This document shows positions 58,221 through 64,000 of a stretch of 64,000 nt of DNA, one piece after another. The translations under genes were made by a program, and so were the position numbers. Origin of the DNA: Sediminispirochaeta bajacaliforniensis DSM 16054 (GTDB taxonomy: Bacteria > Spirochaetota > Spirochaetia > DSM-16054 > Sediminispirochaetaceae); contig NZ_KB899410.1 of assembly GCF_000378205.1 (NCBI RefSeq), forward strand, positions 1-64,000, in the 5' to 3' direction. The notes under the pieces were generated by a model, which made no database searches, had not been told where the DNA came from, and saw only the letters and a list, made by a program, of their open reading frames with translations. Each line of letters opens with the position of its first letter. The first letter of the stretch is position 1.

Positions 58221-58589
58221 CTATTCCCGGCCCTTTAGGCTGCCGATACCAAGACTCCCTGATTCCTGCGAAGCGGTACCGGTCAACTTCGAGGTTCCTC
58301 CCAGGAACTCTTCTTCGACTTCCTCGGCGCCTTGTTGGTAAAAACCCTCTTCCTCTGGTGCCAATTCTTTGAGTAAGCGAAGGAATTCTCCTGCGTGTAC
58401 CTTTTCTTCGTCGGCAATATCTAGTAATACCTGGCTAGCAAGGGTGTTATCCGTTGATGCGGCCAACTGTTCATAGAGCTGAGTTGCCTCGTATTCCGCC
58501 GCCACCATCATTCTGATGGCCCGCACCAACTCGCCGTGATTGAGCATTCTGTCGTTATCTTTTACGCTGAAAGGATTTCCGAATTCCAT
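58221..58589 (-). CDS. encapsulated ferritin-like protein with targeting peptide
   Basis: 122 residues from ATG 58589 (AAGGAGGAGG upstream; the frame extends 14 codons further without a ribosome site). Ferroxidase residues E32, E62 and H65 (AAEYEATQLYEQL, DEEKVHAGEF) agree in position with the Rhodospirillum EncFtn enzyme. After an acidic linker and a Ser/Gly-rich hinge the C-terminus ends GSLGIGSLKGRE, an encapsulin cargo-loading peptide. It forms annular decamers that oxidise Fe2+ inside the shell. Confidence 0.95.
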   Translation of the reverse strand: MEFGNPFSVKDNDRMLNHGELVRAIRMMVAAEYEATQLYEQLAASTDNTLASQVLLDIADEEKVHAGEFLRLLKELAPEEEGFYQQGAEEVEEEFLGGTSKLTGTASQESGSLGIGSLKGRE

Positions 58590-58616
58590 AATGCCTCCTC
58601 CTTGTTGACATACCCT

Positions 58617-58645
58617 ATTCTTGATCGTCAAGGCTAAGCTGTCAA
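58617..58645 (-). promoter_or_regulatory. promoter of the encapsulin operon
   Basis: Minus-strand TTGACA (58645-58640), 17-bp spacer, AAGAAT (58622-58617); start expected near 58610, about 20 bases before the cargo-gene ATG. Confidence 0.55.
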
Positions 58646-58671
58646 GGAAACTCTTATGGCTTTATCCTTAA

Positions 58672-58974
58672 TTAAAGCAGTTTTCTGAATATTTGCATGT
58701 TTGAATATGAAAAGCCATTCTTTTGATAGAAATGATGAGCGACGGTATTGGTCCCGTCGGTTAAAAGATTATTTACCATGCCAAGGATACTTTCATGTTT
58801 CAGCGAGGCAAGGACGAAACCTGCATCGGGATTTTCGATAATCATGCAAAGTCCCGCTTCCTGTTTTGATCGGTCCGGACAAAACTCCTCTTCTTGGGAA
58901 AAAAGAAGCGCCAGAAGTTTACATAGATCGGGGATGTGAGACAATTCTGCTTCGATGATCTTAAAAGGTTCCAT
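58672..58974 (-). pseudogene. GNAT acetyltransferase with in-frame central deletion
   Basis: About 100 residues. The N-terminal part (IIEAELSHIPDLCKLLALLFSQEEEF, then VLASLKHESILGMVN) and the C-terminal part (LLTDGTNTVAHHFYQKNGF, then SNMQIFRKLL) each match a common GNAT family of about 150 residues, but the middle, which carries acetyl-CoA motif A (RGxGIG), is missing. The join falls at GMVN-NLLTD, where short similar words could have recombined. Catalysis is therefore not expected. Start could be 58974 or 58986. Confidence 0.65.
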
Positions 58975-59014
58975 GTCCACCAGCATATAACATGCATCTG
59001 ACAGAGAAAAGCTA

Positions 59015-59980
59015 CTATTGGATATGATAGATCCTGTAGTTCCAGTTCATAATCTCCGGTTTCAGTACCGATTCGTAGCGTTCGAGCATGGCGTTGAGGT
59101 TTTTCGCCTTGCTTCTGGCATTGAAGGGTACCACCAGGAGGTCGAAATCCGTGAGTTTTCCAAAGGGGAATTGTGACTTTTCTGGAGGCTCCGTACGAAT
59201 TTCATGTCCGGTGAGGATGAGGATTTTCGGGCCTTGTGTCTCTTTGAGAATTTTTTGTTTAACCCTGCTTTCCCGTTCCTGCTCCACGCCTACGGTTCCG
59301 TCGAATAAGAATGAGGTTCCCTGGATGATCATGTCGAAGGTGGGCCCTTTATAAAGGGAAATATCGTCTCCGAGAATCGAATTGGTAACGGGATCTACCT
59401 CTCCTGCCGGGGTTCTGACCGTGATTTGCTCCGTTTTTACATGTGGTTCGAGAAATCGTTCAATGATACTGATGTTGTGGGTGAATACCTCATAATAAAT
59501 GGACGATTCACTGCTGTGGTTTGCAATGATGTCCGCGAGGTGGTAAACGGTACTGCCGGCATCGATGAGCAGCTTAATCGTCGGTGCCGAGGTTTCTGCA
59601 TACTGGCGGCTATCGCTTCGGTGCAGGATCATATCGTAGAGAGCATTACTGACTTTTATCTTTTGGTTGATGTAAAGGTGCCGTTTTTGGGCAAAGGCCA
59701 GCATGGAACGGTGTAAACGCAGGGCGTATTCATCCTTGTCGGTACGTTCTTTGTCGAAGAGCCGGTATCCGATCTCGTCTTCATAGTTGTGAATTTGCGT
59801 ATAGATCCAGCTACTCCCGGAATAAGAAACGCGAAAACGCTTTTCGATATACGCTTTTACCTCGGATATCGGTATTACGATATCGAGGATGGATTCATGG
59901 GACTGGCGATCGTATTCCGAGGAAAAAAGGACAAACAACGCCATGATAAGATCTTGTCGTTTAACCCTGTGTGTGATCAT
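59015..59980 (-). CDS. DeoR-like regulator with unusual N-terminal domain
   Basis: 321 residues. The C-terminal part (about 130-300) resembles the DeoR sensor domain: LLIDAGSTVYHLADIIANH, EVFTHNISIIERFL and FDMIIQGTSFLFDGTVGV are the phosphosugar-binding blocks. The N-terminal 120 residues do not show the standard DeoR helix-turn-helix; a winged-helix-like stretch (VSYSGSSWIYTQIHNYEDEIGYRLFDKERTD) may serve. It is divergent from the ABC importer operon and probably controls it in response to a sugar or polyol phosphate. Confidence 0.72.
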   Translation of the reverse strand: MITHRVKRQDLIMALFVLFSSEYDRQSHESILDIVIPISEVKAYIEKRFRVSYSGSSWIYTQIHNYEDEIGYRLFDKERTDKDEYALRLHRSMLAFAQKRHLYINQKIKVSNALYDMILHRSDSRQYAETSAPTIKLLIDAGSTVYHLADIIANHSSESSIYYEVFTHNISIIERFLEPHVKTEQITVRTPAGEVDPVTNSILGDDISLYKGPTFDMIIQGTSFLFDGTVGVEQERESRVKQKILKETQGPKILILTGHEIRTEPPEKSQFPFGKLTDFDLLVVPFNARSKAKNLNAMLERYESVLKPEIMNWNYRIYHIQ

Positions 59981-60072
59981 AGCGGCTCCATGTCGTTGCT
60001 TAGTTTATGAGCGTCACATGCTAAGTAAAAAGTATAACCTATGCGGTATCGAGTTGTTAAGTGAAAATCCGA

Positions 60073-60086
60073 ACAAGCTTGCTTGT
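60073..60086. promoter_or_regulatory. short palindrome upstream of the ABC importer operon
   Basis: ACAAGC-TT-GCTTGT, perfect 6-bp arms, about 40 bases before the start codon of the solute-binding protein. It is a possible site for the divergent DeoR-like regulator. Confidence 0.35.
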
Positions 60087-60127
60087 GAGACCATGCATGA
60101 TAGGATATCAATCAACAGGAGGGATAT

Positions 60128-61399
60128 ATGAAGAAGCGAATAGCTATGCTGTGTTTTCTTTTCTCGACCGTCGGTTTACTTTTTGCCGGCGGAACCCAGG
60201 AAAGTGGGGAAAAAGAAATCAAGTTGACAATCGCCGGCCGGGACGGCGCTTACGGCGAGGCCATGCAGATGGCGGCGGATGCATACCACGAGAAGCATCC
60301 CGAGGTATCCTTTGAGGTATTGAAGCTTTCGGGAAGCAGTCTGTTTGAAAAAACCGTGATCGACATGAGAAGTGAGACAGGTACATACGATGTGATTCTC
60401 ATCGATGATCCCAATGCCACCCAGTTTCTGGAAGTAAACTGGCTTGCGAACCTCGATGAACTTTACAAACAGGCCGGAGTTAGCATCGATTCCGACTTCA
60501 TCGAACCGACGCTGAGGTTGGGGCGCTATCCCTATACGGCAAATGGAACCCTCTATGCACTTCCTTTTGCAGGTAACGTGGAGCTGTTTGCCTATCGAAC
60601 GGACCTATTTGCAAAGTACGGCCTCCAAGAGCCACAAACCTGGTCGCAAGTCCTTACGGCGGTGAAGACTATCGATAAAAATGAGCCTTCCCTCGACGGC
60701 GTCGTCTTCAGAGGGGTAAAAGGCAATCCAATTGTTACCGGATTTCTTCCCATCTTCTGGGCTTTCGGCGGAAAGATCCTTGATGCCGACGGCAATGTAA
60801 CCATCAACTCACCCGAAGGACTCAACGCTTTACACTATTTTCTCGAGCTGAGCAAGTACGCTCCCGAAGGCGTCTCCATGTATCAGTCGGCCCAGGTTAA
60901 AGACGCCATCTATTCCGGTAAAGCGGCGATAGCAACCGAGGTCTGGCCAGGCTGGATAGGCGATTTGGAAAATCCGGAGAAATCTTCCGTTGTCGGAAAG
61001 GTCAAGGTGATCAAACATCCCGGCGAGGTTGAGAAATCGTCACCGATGATCGGGGTGTGGCTGGCCGGAATTCCAAAGGCCTCGAAGCACCAGCAGGCAG
61101 CCTTTGATTTCCTGCGCTTTCTGACAAGTTACGATATGCAGGTGGCAATGTCCGATAGCGTAGGATTACCTCCGACGAGAAGCGAGGTCTATAAGCTCGC
61201 TTCCCAGCAGGCGAAATATCCCTGGTATCCGGCACAGCTCGATGCCTTGCGTAGCGGCGTGGCCCGTACACGAACAACAAAGTGGAAGGAAGTGGAGGAC
61301 CAACTTGGTACAGTGCTTCAGTTCGCCCTTATGGGGAATATAAGCGCTGAGCAGGCGCTGGCGGAAGCGGAGAAGGGCATCACCAATATTCTTAAGTAG
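60128..61399 (+). CDS. ABC importer solute-binding protein (family 1)
   Basis: 423 residues with a signal peptide (MKKRIAMLCFLFSTVGLLFAGG) but no lipobox Cys. Family 1 features: KLTIAGRDGAYGEAMQMAADAYHEKHPEVSFEVLKL, YDVILIDDPNATQFLEVNWLANL, AALPFAGNVELFAYRTDLF-type hinge (here LPFAGNVELFAYRTDLF) and the C-terminal AAFDFLRFLTSYDMQ. AGGAGGG lies before the ATG. It binds a sugar, polyol or phosphodiester in the periplasm for the two permeases downstream. The GDPD gene in the operon points to a glycerophosphodiester or glycerol-phosphate ligand (UgpB-like role, inferred). Confidence 0.9.
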   Translation: MKKRIAMLCFLFSTVGLLFAGGTQESGEKEIKLTIAGRDGAYGEAMQMAADAYHEKHPEVSFEVLKLSGSSLFEKTVIDMRSETGTYDVILIDDPNATQFLEVNWLANLDELYKQAGVSIDSDFIEPTLRLGRYPYTANGTLYALPFAGNVELFAYRTDLFAKYGLQEPQTWSQVLTAVKTIDKNEPSLDGVVFRGVKGNPIVTGFLPIFWAFGGKILDADGNVTINSPEGLNALHYFLELSKYAPEGVSMYQSAQVKDAIYSGKAAIATEVWPGWIGDLENPEKSSVVGKVKVIKHPGEVEKSSPMIGVWLAGIPKASKHQQAAFDFLRFLTSYDMQVAMSDSVGLPPTRSEVYKLASQQAKYPWYPAQLDALRSGVARTRTTKWKEVEDQLGTVLQFALMGNISAEQALAEAEKGITNILK

Positions 61400-61407
61400 C
61401 CGCTTTT

Positions 61408-61441
61408 CACGATAAGGCCGGGGCCTCCCGGCCTTATCGTG
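61408..61441 (+). terminator. strong intra-operon hairpin after the binding-protein gene
   Basis: CACGATAAGGCCGGG (61408-61422) with its perfect complement (61427-61441), loop GCCT, then CTCTTTATT. Such 15-bp stems commonly protect or partly terminate the message so that binding protein exceeds permeases. Confidence 0.75.
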
Positions 61442-61490
61442 CTCTTTATTGCGTTTCGGTACTCATTTTTATGCGACAGGAGACTACTAC

Positions 61491-62369
61491 ATGAGGACTG
61501 GAAATTACATCCGGAAAAATCTCTTTTTTTTCGTTCTGATTTCCCCGGCGGCGGCGATTATGGCTTGGCTGACCATCTATCCTGTCATACATGTCGTCGA
61601 CCTCTCTTTTTTCAAATACAATTATATTACCGATATAAAAACCTTTGTAGGCCTTGGTAATTTTAAGGAGATCCTAGGCGAACAGTTATTTCAACAGGCA
61701 TTTCTCAATACCCTGCTTTTCTCGCTTTTGGCCACGGCGGCGGAGGTTGCGGGCGGGATCATCCTCGCCCTTATTTTCGACGGCCGCTTCGCCGGTAAAA
61801 GGGTATTCATGATCATATCGATTTTTCCCATGATGATATCGACGATGGTCATCTGTGCCATCTGGAAGACCATGTACCATTACGATATCGGTCTTTTTAA
61901 CGCAACCCTGCGATCCATTGGCGCAAAGCCCGTGGGGTGGCTGATCGATCAGGGGAAGGCTCTCTTCTCCATTGTCATCGTCGATATCTGGCAGTGGACC
62001 CCCTTTACCTTCATCATGACCCAGGCGGCGATGAGTTCGATACCAGGTGAAATCTACGAAGCTGCGCAAATCGATGGAGCAAAATACCATCAAATCGTCG
62101 GACGAATTACCCTGCCTATCCTCTCAAGCCAGATCATGCTTCTGATCATGCTGAGAACAATCGATACCTTCAAGCTCTTCGGCAAGGTGTATGCCCTGAC
62201 TCAGGGCGGTCCGGGTAACTCGACGGAGACGCTCTCTTATTTTATCTATCGCGAAGGCTTTTCTTATTTCAATTTGGGAAGGGCCTCAACCGCTTCCATC
62301 ATTACCCTGATCGTTGCGGCCGGGATTTCCCTGATCTACATCAGGAAGATCCTTCAGGAGGATGCATGA
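61491..62369 (+). CDS. ABC importer permease 1 (MalF/UgpA-type)
   Basis: 292 residues from ATG 61491 (AGGAG upstream; the frame is open 42 bases further without a site). Six membrane helices; the EAA coupling motif reads EIYEAAQIDGAKYHQIVGRITLPIL (about residues 195-220), contacting the ATPase. It forms a heterodimer with the next gene product and overlaps it by 4 bp. No ATPase gene precedes it; one may follow after the window or be shared. Confidence 0.92.
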   Translation: MRTGNYIRKNLFFFVLISPAAAIMAWLTIYPVIHVVDLSFFKYNYITDIKTFVGLGNFKEILGEQLFQQAFLNTLLFSLLATAAEVAGGIILALIFDGRFAGKRVFMIISIFPMMISTMVICAIWKTMYHYDIGLFNATLRSIGAKPVGWLIDQGKALFSIVIVDIWQWTPFTFIMTQAAMSSIPGEIYEAAQIDGAKYHQIVGRITLPILSSQIMLLIMLRTIDTFKLFGKVYALTQGGPGNSTETLSYFIYREGFSYFNLGRASTASIITLIVAAGISLIYIRKILQEDA

Positions 62370-63202
62370 GAAAGCATATACGAAAGAAAAGTTCCAATCC
62401 CCTGTTCTGGATTGTATTGGTCGTCATCATGGGCATCATCCTGTTCCCCATCTATTGGATCATCGCAACGTCCTGTAAGACACCGGTAGAGGTTATTCTT
62501 CCGAAGCCGACCCTTTTTCCTCATGATCTTACCTTCATGAATTATAAAGCGGTTTTGCAATCGGGCTTTTTGCATAATATGCTCAACAGCCTGATTGTGG
62601 CCGTATGTGCCACAGGTCTTTCTCTTTTCCTCTCCTTTACCGCTGCATATGCTCTGGTTCGATACCGGTTTCCCTTGGCATTCAACTCGCTTTTCCTTGT
62701 GTGGGTCTTGGTTGTGAAAATATTGCCCCCGGTCGTACTGGCGATTCCCCTCTATACCATGTTTAACTCGATGCACCTGATCAACAAGTTGCTTGGTCTT
62801 ATCCTGGTCTATCAGGTCTATACCTTGCCCTATTGTATCTGGATGATTTTCGGATTTCTCAAATCTGTTCCGATTTCCTTTGAAGAGGCTGCCCTTATCG
62901 ACGGGGCAAGTCGCTGGTACATCTTGGGCAATATCGTTCTTCCCCTTGCCAGGACGGGTATTATCGCCACTTCCATCTTCGGGATCATCTCTGCATGGGA
63001 TGAGTTTCTCTTCGCCCTGCTCTTTGTCAGGACCCCCTCTCTGGAAACCTTGCCGCTGGTTATTGTCAACTACATAGGTGAGTACGAGACGCTATGGGGC
63101 GAGTTGATGAGTATCGGATTGTTGACAACGGTGCCGGTGCTGCTCTTTTCCAACTTCGTATATAAGTATTATACGAAGGGTTTTTCGATGAGCTTGAAAT
63201 AA
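62366..63202 (+). CDS. ABC importer permease 2 (MalG/UgpE-type)
   Basis: 278 residues, six membrane helices. EAA motif SFEEAALIDGASRWYILGNIVLPLARTG near residues 171-198, and the MalG-like tail YKYYTKGFSMSLK. It partners the MalF-type permease. Its stop overlaps the ATG of the phosphodiesterase gene by one base, so the two are tightly coupled. Confidence 0.92.
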   Translation: MRKHIRKKSSNPLFWIVLVVIMGIILFPIYWIIATSCKTPVEVILPKPTLFPHDLTFMNYKAVLQSGFLHNMLNSLIVAVCATGLSLFLSFTAAYALVRYRFPLAFNSLFLVWVLVVKILPPVVLAIPLYTMFNSMHLINKLLGLILVYQVYTLPYCIWMIFGFLKSVPISFEEAALIDGASRWYILGNIVLPLARTGIIATSIFGIISAWDEFLFALLFVRTPSLETLPLVIVNYIGEYETLWGELMSIGLLTTVPVLLFSNFVYKYYTKGFSMSLK

Positions 63203-63963
63203 TGACAACGGAACACAGGCCTTTAATTACCGTTCACAGCGGAGGGTTTTCGACCCCGGCCAACAGCATGGCCTATCTGAAGCTTGCATGCGAGAAGCGC
63301 CCCGATATCATCGAGATAGATGTCCGTGCCACCCTTGATAATGTGGTCATACTCTCTCATGACCCGGCAGTTGGTAATTCGGTGATTGCCGAGGTTACAT
63401 CCGCTCAATTATTTGAGACGAATCCCACTGTTATTACACTTGAGCAAGCACTGCGAATATGCGAGGATCACCGCATTGGTCTGAACCTCGATATCAAAGA
63501 GCAGCGGGCTATCGACCCTCTGCTGCGTATATTGGATCGCCACAAGTCTGAACGGCCCTTTATTTTTTCCGGATGTGGGCGGCCGGAAGTAGAGGAGTTG
63601 CATAGAAAAAGCCCCAGGTCGCGGGTTCTGTATAATGCCGATCCGTGGGATTGGAAAAAGGTTCCGGACTATCGTGATTATATGCGGGCGCAACTATCGG
63701 CGGTGAAGGAGCTGAATTGTTTTGGTCTTAATATCTCGTGTGAAGATTTAAGGCCGGAGTTTATGGGCTATTCAAGGCTCTATGATATTCCTATTTTGGT
63801 TTGGACCGTAGACGATGAAGAACGTATGCAGGAATTGATTACCCTCGGCGTCTATTCGATTACGACGAACAATGTGGATCTGCTGCGGACCGTTCTTCGG
63901 CGGAATTCGGGCAGGAAATTACGTTTATACGATACCGATTGGATTAAACATCCAAAACAATAA
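63202..63963 (+). CDS. glycerophosphodiester phosphodiesterase-like protein (atypical active-site loop)
   Basis: 253 residues without signal peptide. The GDPD barrel is recognisable: IIEIDVRATLDNVVILSHDPAVG supplies the Glu, Asp and second His, NLDIKEQRAI and VWTVDDEERMQELITLGVYSITTNN follow as in the family. The first motif, normally HRG...PENT, reads HSGGFSTPANS, so the His is kept but the catalytic Arg is replaced by Ser. Either a divergent enzyme or altered chemistry. In a Ugp-like operon it would correspond to UgpQ and hydrolyse imported diesters in the cytosol. Confidence 0.82.
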   Translation: MTTEHRPLITVHSGGFSTPANSMAYLKLACEKRPDIIEIDVRATLDNVVILSHDPAVGNSVIAEVTSAQLFETNPTVITLEQALRICEDHRIGLNLDIKEQRAIDPLLRILDRHKSERPFIFSGCGRPEVEELHRKSPRSRVLYNADPWDWKKVPDYRDYMRAQLSAVKELNCFGLNISCEDLRPEFMGYSRLYDIPILVWTVDDEERMQELITLGVYSITTNNVDLLRTVLRRNSGRKLRLYDTDWIKHPKQ

Positions 63964-63986
63964 GACCATAACAGGGAGGCATAAAA

Positions 63987-64000
63987 ATGGACATCACCAT
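63987..64000 (+). CDS. start of the next operon gene, cut by the window edge
   Basis: ATG at 63987 with AGGGAGG eight to fourteen bases upstream; only MDIT is visible. It continues the importer operon. The missing ATPase subunit is one candidate, but the four residues decide nothing. Confidence 0.5.

Overview
The window looks like part of the chromosome of a free-living, Gram-negative-type spirochaete, most like the Sediminispirochaeta/Spirochaeta group. This is recognition of gene style, not a computed placement. The clues are roughly 50% GC, many lipoproteins with LxGC-type lipoboxes, LPP20-type envelope lipoproteins, a type III glutamine synthetase, abundant ECF and carbohydrate ABC transporters, and outer-membrane proteins. 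No rRNA, tRNA, CRISPR array or complete insertion sequence was seen. No gene-free stretch exceeds 300 bases.

Layout. 1-7805: the 3' end of a giant repetitive surface protein, a small lipoprotein and a glycosyltransferase. 7821-9215: a short AT-richer patch (GNAT acetyltransferase, methyltransferase) bordered by a miniature inverted-repeat element. 9217-18258: a nucleoside/nucleobase salvage locus. In it a TudS-like desulfidase diverges from a GntR/UTRA repressor, which is followed by an ECF transporter (S, T, A, A'), an MFS permease, a nucleoside phosphorylase, an amidohydrolase and a nucleoside hydrolase. 18323-23453: a decayed DUF819 gene, a lipoprotein, a histidine kinase, a PTS EIIA protein and a cation/proton antiporter. 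23500-29380: an aminotransferase, glnN with a near-perfect sigma-54 promoter, a DUF2156 protein and pepT. 29437-36231: envelope proteins (FecR-domain protein, lipoproteins, a three-gene LPP20/FlgT-like operon). 36240-41870: a phosphodiesterase, a coiled-coil protein, typA, an M48 protease and a cytosolic two-component pair. 41973-49200: a YtrA-type regulator, a slipin, a LolD/MacB-like ABC ATPase, two FtsX-type permeases, a LolA-like periplasmic protein and an outer-membrane barrel, forming what looks like a complete cell-envelope export machine. 49322-54734: an MtnA-like sugar-phosphate isomerase, the vestige of an mtnP-like gene, a second ECF transporter (fused A-A', T, S) and an RpiR regulator. 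54785-58974: an LigB-type dioxygenase, an SDR reductase divergent from its HxlR regulator, a second miniature element, an encapsulin with its ferritin-like cargo, and an internally deleted GNAT gene. 59015-64000: a DeoR-like regulator divergent from a Ugp-like ABC importer operon that includes a glycerophosphodiesterase.

How it fits together. Two separate ECF transporters sit beside enzymes that release or interconvert ribose phosphates from nucleosides, so scavenging of nucleosides, possibly sulfur-modified ones, is a theme. The most promising under-described systems are the desulfidase-linked ECF/nucleoside locus and the slipin-containing Lol-like operon. Several regulators (GntR, YtrA, and the HisKA_2 kinase) have good promoters whose predicted start points fall at or within a few bases of the start codon, suggesting leaderless mRNAs.
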